Origin: Delphinapterus leucas
Taxonomy: Eukaryota; Chordata; Mammalia; Artiodactyla; Monodontidae
Direction: 5' to 3'
DNA: 64,000 bases
NCBI RefSeq assembly: GCF_002288925.2
Contig: NW_022098076.1
Coordinates: 68,119,323-68,183,322, forward strand
The notes under the pieces are model-generated. The model was not told the DNA's origin, did no database searches, and saw nothing but the letters and a program-made list of their open reading frames with translations. The position numbers and the translations under genes were made by a program. Shown here piece after piece: positions 43,280 through 55,404 of the stretch; positions within the stretch are counted from its first letter, which is position 1, and every line of letters starts with the position of its first letter.

Positions 43280-44540
43280 AGTCCAGGATTCTTTTCGCAC
43301 AACTGTAGGTGATGTTTATCTAAAGAGTCCTCTGCATATACTTTCAAATCAAAGATTATTTCAATGAGCCATAAAAGCAGGTGCTATTGAACTCAGTTTG
43401 AAAAATCTGGTTTGGTTGTGGTAAGTCACTGCAGAGGGAATTTGGTGCAGAATATTTTAGGGAAGCACACTGTGTCTGAGAGCGCTGAGTGTCTCCATAA
43501 ATTATCATAGTACATGGAGAAAATTTGGGATGAGGAAGACAGGAAAATGACTTCAGCATTCCCCACAGAACAAAATTGAACCGTCTTCTTAGGACTGGAA
43601 GCAACTGGAGAACTTGAGTTCATGCAAGTACGACCCAGCCCAGATGCAGAAATAATGAGAAGCAAAGCACTTTCCTGAACCAGTTGGAGTAGAGGCCAGA
43701 GTGGCAAGTAGGTGGTGAATGGAGAAGTATCTTTCACCTTGGAGAAGAAGGTGAAAGATACTCCCTGTGTTAGGTAGAAAGCACCAGGCAAGAAAACTCC
43801 AAGCACAAGGAAAGGGAACAAGCCTTGAATTGGAAACAGTTTAAGAATTACAAATATTTTTTTTTTCTTTCAAGGGAGCAAGGTATAACAATGATAGATA
43901 ATAATAATTGGCACCCACAACAATAAAGTCATTGCTCTGTTCTGTAGAGCACCTTGAAATGTTTATGTGTGAAAATTGGCAGTAGGAGATAAATACCTAA
44001 GGCAAATAGAAGGATAGGAATTGAAAATTTGGAAGGGAGACAGAAAATCCAAGGAGCCTCAGAGCTGTGTGGAAGGAGAAAGGAGAAAGGGTAAATTGGA
44101 GCAGGAAAGCAGTGAAAAGCAACTTTGGAAAACAGAAGTGTAAATAAGCATGTTTAGATTGTGTGGTGTCTAGTCCTCCCTCACTCCCCATGTAAAGTCT
44201 TCATAAAGGTCTGCATTGCCTTCAGAGCTTTCATATGGATATTTAAGAGGGAACCTAGGGATTGTCAAGCTATATGTCTCAGCCCACCTACTACAATACA
44301 TACAGCACATGAGGATGGAGGAAGAAGCACAAAGGCCCATGAAAGAGTAAATTCCTGGAATCTGGAGATTAGGGGTTCGTTAAGCCATGGAGCTGGAGTT
44401 TTATGGCAATCCCACCTAGATTTCATTGGGCAGGAATGACCCAGCTAATAACTTGATAATATTAATCTATATCCTTATAGAAGGGTTAATCAATATTTTA
44501 GCTACATAAAGGATTGCATGCATTCTTTTTCATTGTTAAA
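43280..44540. other. Unassigned; contains a 15-bp hairpin
   Basis: I recognise no repeat family. A 131-codon minus-strand frame (43426-43821) and a 92-codon plus-strand frame (44161-44439) have no recognisable domain. The hairpin at 43726-43762 lies inside the first frame, which argues against a conserved protein. Confidence 0.45.
43726..43762. repeat. 15-bp perfect inverted repeat with 7-base loop
   Basis: AGTATCTTTCACCTT (43726-43740) and AAGGTGAAAGATACT (43748-43762) are exact complements around the loop GGAGAAG. The same 7-mer GGAGAAG also precedes and overlaps the left arm at 43721-43727. Confidence 0.97.
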
Positions 44541-44549
44541 AAAAACCTA

Positions 44550-44725
44550 AACAGAAACTGAAAAGTAGAAAGTGAAAGTCTCTAATCAAACCTTCACCAT
44601 CTTTCCCTCCTCTCGGTATCATCCTCAGAGGTATTCACTGCTATTTATTTGATGGATTTCTTTCTGGAGCATTTTCTTCTCATTAGCATACCTATATTCT
44701 GCAAACTTTTTTTCATATCTATGAC
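44550..44725 (-). mobile_element. Possible old L1M fragment
   Basis: AAAGTGAAAGTCTCTAATCA, CATCTTTCCCTCCTCTCGGT and CCTCAGAGGTATTCACTGCT resemble an old L1 3' region that reads 'aaagtgaaagtcccc ... ccctgaggtaaccactgtt'. The match is weak. Confidence 0.4.
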
Positions 44726-44729
44726 AAGC

Positions 44730-45885
44730 TCATTTTTTTCTAATAGTATTATTTCACAAAGAGATTATAAATGTGAAGTTCTGTACTTTCTGTTTCAGAA
44801 TGTTGGCTGAGTCAGAGAGGGCAGCCCTCTTAGGGATGGTGATCCTAAACTGGACTCATGGCTGTGTCTCCAAAGGATGGGAAACACTCTTTCTATATTC
44901 TGAACAGAACAATTTTTGTTAATGCCACTTAATGGAATACTGCCACAATGTAAGTCTTTTCTAATAGAATGATTGGAAACATGGGCGCAAAGAAGAGGGA
45001 ACATTTTTCCCCTTTCTCCACTTGGGTGGAATCCTATTTTCAGTTGTGACTCTGGATAGAGTGGTGTGCCTCCTAATCTCCCTTGAGGCTGCTATTTATA
45101 TTCTCAGAAAATTAATTAGGGAATCTGTCATTGCCTCTATTTCCCTGTTTGAAATTAGGAGTATTGGGAGGATGACTCCTTCATTGAAGTTTTAGAATTG
45201 CTTAACCAAATCATTCTGCCTATAACTTCCTCTTTAATGTATGCATAAGAACATGCAATAAAAACCTGTCTAAATAAATTTAAAATATTCTCCTTTTCAA
45301 TAATCATAAAATAAATATTCTAAGTGAAAACATTATGTCAGAGTTTAGTGGTCAGTGTTTTGTTTTTATTAGTGGTACATAAAATAATCATGTATCTTAC
45401 AATTGATAGCATCTTAGATTTAATGAATCTGGTATTTCAAGCCTTCTTTGGACCTAGAGGGCAGGCATGTGGACCAGCTTCCTGCAATAAAACACACCTA
45501 TGTGAGATCTGACCTATGTGAATAAACAGGCTGCCATTTTTGGAAGCTTGAGTGGTAGCTGATGTGGCTGCTTTCTGGGCTGATTGTGCCAGACAGGGGT
45601 TCAAGAAGCATCCCAGAAACTTGATTCTAATTTGTTTTTTCAGCAACTTGATTATTCTCTGAGCTATATAACATCCTGAAACAAATTTCTTTTATGCAGA
45701 GATGAGCCCAAGTAGATTTGCTGTTTGCCCAGAGGCTCCCAAAGGAATGGAAAGGCCTCTTTGGAGGGACAATTCTCAGCACACCATTAGCTGTCAAGCT
45801 CAGCAGATCCCACAATTTTCAAATTCTGGTGATGGGTTCCTGGGCAACTAAGAACTTTAACCAATATATGAATTACACTTGAGAA
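44730..45885. other. Unassigned non-coding sequence
   Basis: No gene or confident repeat was recognised. Frames of 60-70 codons on both strands are unassigned. Confidence 0.45.
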
Positions 45886-45889
45886 TATA

Positions 45890-46640
45890 GTTCATAATAA
45901 AAGTGCCAGAGAAAGGATACTCAACGCATAAATAATTCTGGGTCTTGATATTCATTTGGGAAAAAGCTATATTTGAGTCCTACCTCACACTATACATGAA
46001 ATAAATTCCAAGTAATGAAAAATTTAAATGTACAAAATAAAATTTTTTAAAAATATAATAATAACCAGCATTTGTGAAAGTATAGAGAATCATGCCTAAT
46101 TTGGTGGGGATATCAAAGAACACAATTTCATTTTTGTAAACAAATTTTTATTATCTATCAAGATATTACACACAACTCTTTGTAGCAATGATTTTACTTC
46201 TAAAATTCCTACAAAAATAAAGTACAAATTTAGAAATATTTCTACATAGAAGTATTTATGACCGCATGATTTGTTAAGGAAAACAGAAAATGAATCAACC
46301 TATGGAACTGACAATAAGGGAGTTGTGGAGTAAAACAATGGTATGTCCCATAATGAGATATTCTGCAGCATTGTTGAAGAATGGGCAGATCTCTATATGA
46401 TAGGCTTGATGGTTATATATGATATAGTCCATTTAACATACGTAGGAATGTACACATGTTGAGAATGTTTGCATGCACTAAAATCTTAAAAGATACTCAA
46501 CAATGATCATCCCTGAGGAGGGGGAGACCGGTAGGAAAGGGATGAAGCTTGGTAACATTTTATTCTATATTGTTGGGATTTATTACAATGAACATTATTG
46601 CTTTCATAATTTAAAAAGCAATAAAGTTTGAAAAATAGAA
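45890..46640 (+). mobile_element. Old L1M 3' portion
   Basis: GAGTCCTACCTCACACTATA, AATAAATTCCAAGTAATGAAA and TTAAATGTACAAAATAAAAT are an ORF2 C-terminal block. Later come CCCATAATGAGATATTCTGC, CAACAATGATCATCCCTGAG and ATTACAATGAACATTATTGC, then an A-rich end, as in L1M 3' UTRs. Confidence 0.7.
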
Positions 46641-46644
46641 ACAG

Positions 46645-48350
46645 CTTCTTTCAAAGCAATATAAATATTTTTTCTGCTTCTATTGAAGCAGAACAATTCT
46701 TTCTCCTGAGACTCTTAGCTATAGATTCACTGGAAGTGATTAAGATTCTACGGGACATTTTTTCTGGGAGAATGAACACACCAGTCCAGTTCAGGTAGCT
46801 ATTGTTCAGAGCACTGTTGCCAAGTCTGCTTAAATAATTTAGAGTCTCCATCTGGACTCAAACACCCATTGGGCTGGAGCAACAAACTTACCCATGTTTT
46901 CATAGGTTAAGCCACATCATTCCTTAAAAATACACGTGTGTGTAGTAGATTTGTACATATAAACAATGGGAAGCAAAACATTTTCCTCTTTCTTGTTTCA
47001 TTTTTCTAAACTCCATTTTAACCCACATCTGGCATTTATGAAACAAAAAGATTTGGTAAAAGCAGAAAAAATGGCCCTAGATCTATGAGATACATATTAG
47101 CTATAAATGAGGTAAATAGTCATCGCTAGAAGCATTACCGTATTTAGATATCTTCTTGTAAAGCAATAGTCAACTGCATTACAGAACCAACCCAAGAAAA
47201 GTAAACCTACAAGTAGATAAAGCTGAAGTTTGTTTTGACACTGAGAAATCTGACAGTTAAACCTGACAGTCATTGCAGAACAGATCAGAGTATTTTTGAG
47301 ACAACGAGGTTGAACTGACCTCCAATTTATTCGAAGTTGTTAAAACGTATCTGTCTAAAACTTCTGGCTGACTCTTTTCTTTTCTTTTCTGATATTACAT
47401 TATGAAAGTTCCCAGATACCAGAAATTATATTAATCATTTTGGTTAAATAATATTTTTTAGGCAAATTAAATTCCCTCTTTGTTAGCTATTTAAACATTG
47501 TCAAGTGCTATTATTGCTAAAGCACAAAGTTAACCATTTCAAAGGTATTTACTTTATATTAATTTTGTATGATTCCAAATTATTATATTAAGGGTAATAT
47601 TTACTTCCTGATTCTCTAAAACATGATTTCTCCACATTCCCCAGATGTTTAATAAAAGAATATGAAACATGTATTTATTTCATTTATATCTGACATTTAT
47701 CTAGCAAAAGAGTTCCTAATTATAAATTTAAAATAAAGACAGATAAAAATTTCTCCTATATCTCTGTAATGCTTTTCCATGCAAAATACTTGTGGGAATT
47801 AAAGCGAACACAACAATCAGAACAGATTACTACCAGAAGAATAAAATTTGTCATTATGAAAGCAAATGTTATAGCTTCCCCCTAGAGAGAAATCATGATT
47901 TAATGTTTACATTTTAATCCTTGCTAAATATGCATCCTTGTTTCAGAGTAACGGCAATATTCTTGTTCTTACATTCACATTCCCTGACTCCTCTTCCTTT
48001 TGTGCCATCTTGGTCAAATCTTTTCTTTTGAAATAGAAAGATGAAAGATCTCATTAGCTCTTATGATAGATTATGTTGCATCTTCCCTCCAAAGTAGTTT
48101 AAATAAACTGTTAACCCAAAGGATAGATCAAATAGAGGGAATTTTAGATACCATTCTATAAGTTTCTAAAAGAGAAATATGTGCATATGTGAATAGGTCC
48201 TTTTTCATGAAAGATTATGTCAAAAACACAAACTTGTGACTAGGAAAAGATACTAAACAGTTATTTATTAGTACATTAATATGCACTTACCATATCATAT
48301 TATTTGGTTTTATTAATATATAGCATGTACCTAATACTCAATAACACCAA
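46645..48350. other. Unassigned AT-rich sequence
   Basis: About 1.7 kb contains no recognisable gene or repeat. Confidence 0.45.
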
Positions 48351-48354
48351 CAAA

Positions 48355-48490
48355 TATCTTTTGAGAACTTATCATGCAAGACACATGTGTAAAGAAATAA
48401 AGACCTAATTCCTATTCTCAAAAAGCTCACAACCTAAAGAGGAAAAAGACAAAACTAGACTATAATGCAGTTATGTGTGTCATAATTGCA
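48355..48490 (-). mobile_element. L2 3' end fragment
   Basis: CAACAAATATCTTTTGAGAAC, TTCCTATTCTCAAAAAGCTC and ACAACCTAAAGAGGAAAAAG fit the reverse-orientation L2 3' end. Confidence 0.55.
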
Positions 48491-48514
48491 AGTCAATTTA
48501 TTGCCTTGATAATG

Positions 48515-48700
48515 ACTAATAGGCAATAATAATAGCAAATACTTATCTAGTAAATATTATGTGCCAGGCATCTACTCACAATAAAGAACATCCTTACCAT
48601 TACATTCTCCATTTTATAGATGACAAACTTAAGGCAAAGAGGTCAGGTAATTTTTCCATTGCCCCAGAGCTAGTACATAGCAGAGCTGTGACTGGCAATG
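48515..48700 (-). mobile_element. MIR SINE
   Basis: TATTATGTGCCAGGCATCTA, CATTTTATAGATGACAAACT, AGAGGTCAGGTAATTTTTCC and AGCAGAGCTGTGACTGGCAA are MIR landmarks in reverse orientation. Confidence 0.8.
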
Positions 48701-48704
48701 GTGC

Positions 48705-49685
48705 TATGGAAAGAAAGAAGCTGACTAAAGTAACTTAGTAATAGTGTTTGACTTGATACTCTAGTTATAGAGACAAAAAAAGAATTGTACAAAACACTGT
48801 ACTCTAAATGGTAAGTCTGTTTCTTACAGAGGTACATGTTAGCAATCTGAAATTATTTTATATGTGTACTGGAACTAAACAAATAAGTAAGTATACTGTA
48901 AATGATGAGAGTTCCTCACTGTCAGAGATTTCTACTCAGCGATGTAAGGTTACAACTATGCACAAGGGGCATGTTAGAATGAATCCCGTGAGGGTGGCTT
49001 GGAATTGGAATATATATAACAGTTCATCTTATTTTAAGGTATATATTTTAATACATATATGTATATTTAAATCTATACACATAGATAAATAGATTAGTAA
49101 ATAACCCAGAGTATAGGAAGAGAAGGATAGTGGTTTTATTGTGGAGAAATCTGACAGGGACCACCTGAACTGACGACCAAGATTAACATCATCAGTTGTA
49201 AGACATATTGATCTCACTTAGCTCTGATACAATACACTAAAAAGGGCACATCTCCTCTGTGATTTTCTTCCTCAAAATTCATATTCTCATTCTAATCATT
49301 AGAAAACATCAAATGAATCCAAATGAGGTACATTCTACACCTGACTGGAAAGTCAAGGAAAGACTGAGAAACTGTCTTAGGCTGGAGGAAACTAAGGAGG
49401 CATGACAACTAAATGCAGTGTAGTGTCCTGGATTGAGTTCTGGAACACAAGAAGGACATTAGTAGAAAAACTGGGGAACGTTGAACAAAGTCTCTAGTTT
49501 TGTGCCAATATTTAATTGTTAGTTTTGATAATTTTACCACTGTTATGTAAAATGTTAACATTAGGGGAATTAGAGTGAAGAGTAAATGAAAATTCTTCAT
49601 ACTATTGCAATTATTCTGTAAGTCTAATTTTTTCCCCAAAAAAGTTAAAATGAAATCCAAAAGCAAATACAAAATATGCTCACAG
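48705..49685. other. Unassigned AT-rich sequence
   Basis: No gene or confident repeat was recognised. A 94-codon frame at 48808-49092 ends in TA-rich sequence and is probably chance. Confidence 0.45.
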
Positions 49686-49689
49686 AAAG

Positions 49690-50185
49690 GTTTATAAACA
49701 AATGTTCACAGCAGCATTGCTCTTAATTGTATTTAAAAAAAAAACTAAAAACAACCCTAACATCCATGAAAAGTTGAGTGAATAAACATGTTGTGACATT
49801 TATACAATGGAATATTATTCACCATTGAAAACAGCTACAGCAAGGATCATTGTTGCAAACTTTATGCTGAGCAAATGAGACAGTCGTCAGAAAGTAACTA
49901 TCAAGTAATTCTATTACTGTGAAAGTTTAGAATAAGAAAAACTAAGCTGTGATGGCAGAAAGCACATAAGTGATTGCCTGGGGCTGGTGGTAGGAGTAAC
50001 ATATTGACTGAAAGGAGAGAGAAGGGAACTTTGGAGGAGGATGAAAATATTTCATAATTTGATCTGGGGTGGCTTCCATGGATAATTACATTTTTCAAAA
50101 CTTATCAAATCATACATTTAAAATGGGTTCATTTTATTGTATGTCAATTATATCTCAATAAAGTTAATTGAAAATTAAAAAAAAA
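49690..50185 (+). mobile_element. Old L1M 3' end
   Basis: CAAATGTTCACAGCAGCATT, ACAATGGAATATTATTCACC, GATTGCCTGGGGCTGGTGG, TTATTGTATGTCAATTATAT and CTCAATAAAGTTAATTG, followed by an A-run, form a standard old L1M 3' end. Confidence 0.85.
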
Positions 50186-50189
50186 ATGA

Positions 50190-51510
50190 TCACCAGAAGA
50201 TTTAATTTACATGCTTTGTTAATTTCTCCTGGTGTGTAAATGGGCTCTGGTGCCCATTTTGTCATATTTGGCATGGTCCCACAACTATTTTTTGCAGAAA
50301 AATCCTCTGCCACCTCTGTGCTGAGATGGAGGGGCCATCTCTCCAGACAACTGTTCTGACTGACTTCTTTAGTTTCACTGAAAATTTTGATTCTGCTCCT
50401 CAATCTGGCACATTATCAAAGCCTGTGGATCTGTCCTTAGTTAGCAACACAAAATAGCTGCCTTGCAGGTCTCACCAAAAATGAAACCCTGGAGCACCCT
50501 GTTGCTAACTGTCATTAAAATTGTGACTGTGAGAAATAATTTTATTTGGAGTATTGCTAGTATGAGTAGTTATTCTGTTCATCCAGAAGTATAAATTCTT
50601 TGGTCCTCTTAGATTTTCTCTTACTAAATTGTACTTTGGCATTAGATCATTGAGTTGAGAAAACTATTAGGGAAAACACAAAACTCAATATTGTACCTAC
50701 TCATTTATTCAACTTCTTAAAACTTGATTTATGACATGTTAACACTGAGGAATCTGTAAGAAATCCAAGTGGCTATGTAATGTAGGGAATGGAGTTTCTA
50801 AGTCTCAGGAGGTGTATTGTTTTAATTGAGAGATGATAGCCAACATATTTAACAACCTGTGAGGCATGGGCACTGGCCCACCAGGAGGAACACCTCCAGA
50901 GTGCTGGAGCAGTTCTTAAAGCATCCTGCTTTGCCACATTTCATCTCTGGTTGCTGGATGATGCGGATGAGCAGAGAATACTGAGGGATGGAGAAAAGGC
51001 GTTCGAGGCAATGTCTATTTACCAATCAGTAAGGAAGTCCTTCAGCATTTTAATAACCAGGATGGCCATACTAATGCATACTCACTGAATAGCAATCCTG
51101 AATGCAGCTGAAAATATTTATTAGTATATCAGCCAATAGCTTATTTATGAAGACTGTTGGCAGAAATTTCTTTCAGAATGATATAAAGTTATATAGTTCT
51201 TAAGCATCTGGCTTTTAAAAAATGTATCCCATGGATATTCTGAATCTCAAAAATCTCTTTCTCTCTCTGGCTACTTAGAAGCTTAGAACTGTATTTGCAG
51301 CCAACTTTAGCTATGGTATTAAATATTTTAAAATAAGATACCTTGTATTCCTGCATTTGGCTGTGCTTTATTTTTATTCTAATTTCTTACTTATCTTTTG
51401 AATGCTTCTTCTCATAAATTTATTTGTACCATATTGTATACATTTCTTTAAAAACTTCAAAATTTTTAAAAATTTAATATATTTTCAATTAAATACACAT
51501 ATTATACACA
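50190..51510. other. Unassigned non-coding sequence
   Basis: No gene or confident repeat was recognised. The parts near 50220-50520 and 50860-51010 are somewhat GC-richer than average but carry no meaningful frame. Confidence 0.45.
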
Positions 51511-51514
51511 CACA

Positions 51515-51705
51515 CAAGGGATAGGTTAACTTTATCTGAGTTGGACAAAAGAGTGATATCTGAACTGGGAATTGAAAGACAAAGGTGTTTACTTGGTAGA
51601 CAGGGGGACAAGGACATTCCAGAGAGAAGTCACAGTATGTTTAAAGGCATACATTTCTAAGAACAGCATGGCATGTTGTTGAACTACAAGTAGTTCATTT
51701 TTTAT
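51515..51705 (-). mobile_element. L2 fragment
   Basis: TGATATCTGAACTGGGAATT, AGGACATTCCAGAGAGAAGTC, TTTAAAGGCATACATTTC and AACTACAAGTAGTTCATTTT match an L2 region read on the minus strand. Confidence 0.6.
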
Positions 51706-51774
51706 TAGAACAAGTGGATGGGGAGAGGAGAGGTTTGCAGAGCCCAACTCACAAAACGAAAACAATGAGCAAGA

Positions 51775-51985
51775 CTCCCTGAATCCATACCCAGCTCCAG
51801 CTACTACTAGCTATGTGAACATGGGCAAGTTATTTATCCACTCTGTCTCAGTTCCTCCAACTATAAAATGGGGATAAGAATAGTACCTACATCATGCGTG
51901 GTTTTAAGGATTAAATGAGTTAATGCTTGAATTCACTTAAAACAGTATTTGACTGACTATATAAGGGTTTGCTATTTTTGTTACA
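51775..51985 (+). mobile_element. MIR SINE, nearly full length
   Basis: CTACTAGCTATGTGAACATG, GGCAAGTTATTTATCCACTC, TAAAATGGGGATAAGAATAG, TACCTACATCATGCGTGGTT and TTAAATGAGTTAATGCTTG are in MIR order. Confidence 0.9.
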
Positions 51986-51989
51986 TATG

Positions 51990-53685
51990 CTCTACTAGGG
52001 TAAGTCTAATTGTTATTTTGAGTGGTGAGATGGAACTTAACTCCTCTAACTCCAAGCTCAGTGATCTTTCCACCCCACCACTGACTTATCAGAAACCAAG
52101 AGAGGGGTGCAATAAAAGGATCACAGAAAAAGAGAGATAGTAAAGCCCAAACACTAGCTTCACCCCTTTGCAATTTTGCTGAAGGCTCGTGCATGCCTAG
52201 GTAGTCTGTGGTTTTCAATATTCAATAAAGCTTCATGCAACCCCTGGATCTTGCATACATAAGAGAAAAGAATATCTCAATCTGCCATGTAAAATACCAG
52301 TTCTCAAGATGAGACCAGCTTATGTATTTCAAACTGTATTTCGAGCACTTAACAAGAAAATTTTTGTTCTTCTTGTTGCCTAGAGTAAAATTCAAATCTT
52401 CAAATGGTTTTATATGTTAATCATAATAAAGTAGTTCTAATTCCAGACAAGAGCAGCATTCTCAGGTGACTTAGCATCACTAGTTGGTTAGATTGCTTCT
52501 TATCTGATTGGAGCTTTGTCATGAATTCTCACCTCTTACACCTGTTGGCTGAGGCAAAGCCACCTCAGCTCACTGACTCATGGCGCTGGAATGAAACCAA
52601 CAATTGGTATTGAAACTAGAAGTCTTATTGATAACATTAGCATTGTAGACTCATGAACCAGAGCTATGGCTTCATGTTGACAACAAGTCGTGTCTAGAAC
52701 ATTTTTCTAGCAATTAATTTCCTGAGACACTTCTTTCTTGAATCAGAGCAAAAACCAGATTTAAAACATGTATTTCTGAACTTCTTCTAGCCTCATCTAT
52801 AAGTATAACATTATATTAAAAACATTAAAGCTGCGTATTCCAGACAAGTGTTGCAACTACTATAGGGTGTGCTTTTTAAAAAGTGAAACATCAATTATTT
52901 TAGTCTATTGTGAAGACAAAGCAGCTATAGAGTAAAACAAAATCTATGGGCCTAACTGTTGCCCTTATTAAGAAGGAAAACAGTCCTGCTGCAAAGAAAT
53001 ATAAGCATTTGGCAGAGAAGACTGCTAATCCTTCTTCCACCTCAAGACATAGCCATTTAACAAGTGCAGCCATAAACAATCTAACACCATCTCTTTTTTG
53101 TTTGCTTGTTTGTTTGAAAGTCTTCGCAGGGCACATTACTACTTTGTATTCCTTTTTTCTTTATACATCATGAAGATGGTAGAAAATGTATTACTATCTG
53201 AAACAAATTACTTTTTAATTGATCTGACTGGTAATAAAATGTTGTACAATAATGACAAGTACAGTATAAATTATGGACAAAAAGCAGTCATCTGGCAGAC
53301 TGAGTTACTATGGAAGCATTTATGGTCTTTTTCAAAATTTTTGGAGTAGTATATGTCAAGATGGAGGGTGGTAAAGAGTGGAATGGGTGGAGATGCTCTT
53401 CATTCAGAAGAATGAGAGCTACCTGAGTCCAGGCAGATGGTCCAAAGGTTGAAGTACTTTCACAGGTGCTCACTGATTTGGACCTCTCATGTTTACACAT
53501 ACATGAATTAGCATCCTTACATTTAGCATCTACCCATGCAATTCTACTCACTTGAATCTGCCCCTTTGTATACTTTGTCAGACTCATAAGTCCATAAGCC
53601 ACAAGGTGTGAGAGAGTCCTGGGGTTCTCCATAGGCCCTGACAGCTATGACAATAACATCAATATTGAATTAATTTTTATAGCAA
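51990..53685. other. Unassigned non-coding sequence
   Basis: No gene or confident repeat was recognised. A 114-codon minus-strand frame (53288-53632) lacks any domain I know. A (TTTG)n-like run lies near 53099-53117. Confidence 0.45.
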
Positions 53686-53687
53686 AT

Positions 53688-53792
53688 GTCACATGCAGAA
53701 TGAGAAGCATACATTCTTATGGAAACATAAATAGTGCATAGTGTCTGGCACTAGTAAGCATTTAAGAAAAATATATGTATTCAGTGAATGAA
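53688..53792 (+). mobile_element. L2 3' end fragment
   Basis: GTGCATAGTGTCTGGCACTA, GTAAGCATTTAAGAAAAATA and TTCAGTGAATGAA form the familiar L2 terminus in sense orientation. Confidence 0.6.
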
Positions 53793-53794
53793 AA

Positions 53795-55035
53795 GTTCTG
53801 GACAAAAATTCATGGAATATGGACTTAGGTATTTACAACTTAGGTATGTATGGTAACTATGTATTTCAATCATTATATAAATTAATGTAAATATACATGT
53901 AAAAGGAGAGTCATTTCTATAAAAACTAAGTTGAATGCTTTGGAAAGACTCCATAAATGTAAATCTATCAAAAATCTTTATCAATTCAGGTATATCAAGA
54001 AAACTAAAAATTTAAAGGGAAAAACATGAAATATGTCAAAGAAATTTGTACTCTACTGTCTTCACAAATATCTTTAAATTCTCCCTCCTCTTTAAGGAAA
54101 CCAAATCTGAAAATTGTATATGATGAATTTTAGATGTGGATTAGGCAAGAAGATGAAATTCAAAGCAGGGAATCCAGAATAAAGGAAAAGACCTGGCACA
54201 ATATAAAAATATTGACAAATTGATATTAATTTTAGAACCACTTAAATAAAAGTAAAGTATGTATTATTTTTAAGCTTCCTCAATGAAATAATTTTTTTTT
54301 CAACTAACCAACCAATCATTGAACCTGATAATGTCAGAAAACAGGGCTTTATCTCAAATATATATGAAAGAACTTTACAGGTCTTCAAGCTTTATAGAAA
54401 TTTTAGTTAAGTGTACCTACGTCTGTTTTTACCAATAATTCACAAATTCAGTAATGAAGATTTCCCTGAGCACCCATGAACCGATTAGTGTATAGTTGGT
54501 TCTGAAGCCATGAGGATACATACTGTGACTTGAAAGGACACAAAATTCCAACGCTCATAAATTGGAAGTGCAACCCAGAGAGCCTTCCATAACCTCAACC
54601 GCAGTGGCTTTACCAGGAATAACTAACTAACTAACTAACTAACTCTTCTCTTACTCTCTCTCCCCTCACTCTTTGTGTATGTGTGTGTATAGAATATTTA
54701 GATATATGATATGTGCATCATGATTTTGTACACCTATAGCATATTTATTTGTGTACCCGTGGTATATATATAACATATACATGCCTATAAATACACAGTC
54801 ACACATCCGTCTACAGAACACCGAACACTCCACTTCCCCCTTAATCTTATTATTATAAATGCAATTTCCAGCCAACAATGTGATGTTTCAGAACCAAAAT
54901 TACTTAAAAAGAAACTTCACACCGAGCTTGCACCTTCTTACAGATTTTCTGTGGCAGCGGGTTCTCAAACTTTACTCCTGACATTTAGAAAGCCTCACTG
55001 CTGATCTTAGATAATAGAACTTAACACCTAAACAA
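53795..55035. other. Unassigned AT-rich sequence with a tetranucleotide run
   Basis: No gene was recognised. A perfect (AACT)n run of about six units lies at 54619-54645, and a TG/TA-rich patch follows at 54675-54790. Confidence 0.5.
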
Positions 55036-55039
55036 TAAG

Positions 55040-55165
55040 TCCTACATTTTCTGAGCACTTTGAGTCTACTAATTAATCTACATAATATCCTTGTGAAGTG
55101 AATAATTATAATTTTCACAGGTTTTTTTTCCATGACACAACTGAGACTTGGTTAAATAAAGTATC
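55040..55165 (-). mobile_element. MIR SINE fragment, diverged
   Basis: CATTTTCTGAGCACTTTGAG, TAATCTACATAATATCCTTG and ACACAACTGAGACTTGGTTA follow MIR order in reverse orientation. Confidence 0.55.
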
Positions 55166-55244
55166 TAATAAAACAGGACATTCATGAAACAATACAACAC
55201 TATTATTTATAGAGGGAGAATGACATAGGACAGATGAAATGATA

Positions 55245-55400
55245 GTTCAATAAACAGTTATCGAGCCCTTATTATGTGCATTACAAGTGAAGGAGAAAAA
55301 GAAATCATTTCTGCACTTAATGTGATTACAGTACAGGGTGATGTGTGTGAAGAGAGATTTGTTCAAAGCACAGTTGAAGCACAAGAGTAGGAGCACTGAC
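55245..55400 (-). mobile_element. L2 3' end fragment
   Basis: CAATAAACAGTTATCGAGCC, CTTATTATGTGCATTACAAG and ATGTGATTACAGTACAGGGT fit the reverse-orientation L2 3' end. Confidence 0.5.
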
Positions 55401-55404
55401 TGTT

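Noticed and set aside
43426..43821. 131-codon minus-strand frame in sequence without a named repeat
   Set aside because: It has no known domain, runs through a perfect 15-bp hairpin likely made by template switching, and lacks splice or promoter context. A chance frame is more likely.
52900..53180. Possible processed pseudogene (lysine-rich 75-codon frame)
   Set aside because: I could not match it to any protein family, and there is no poly-A tail or target-site duplication around it.
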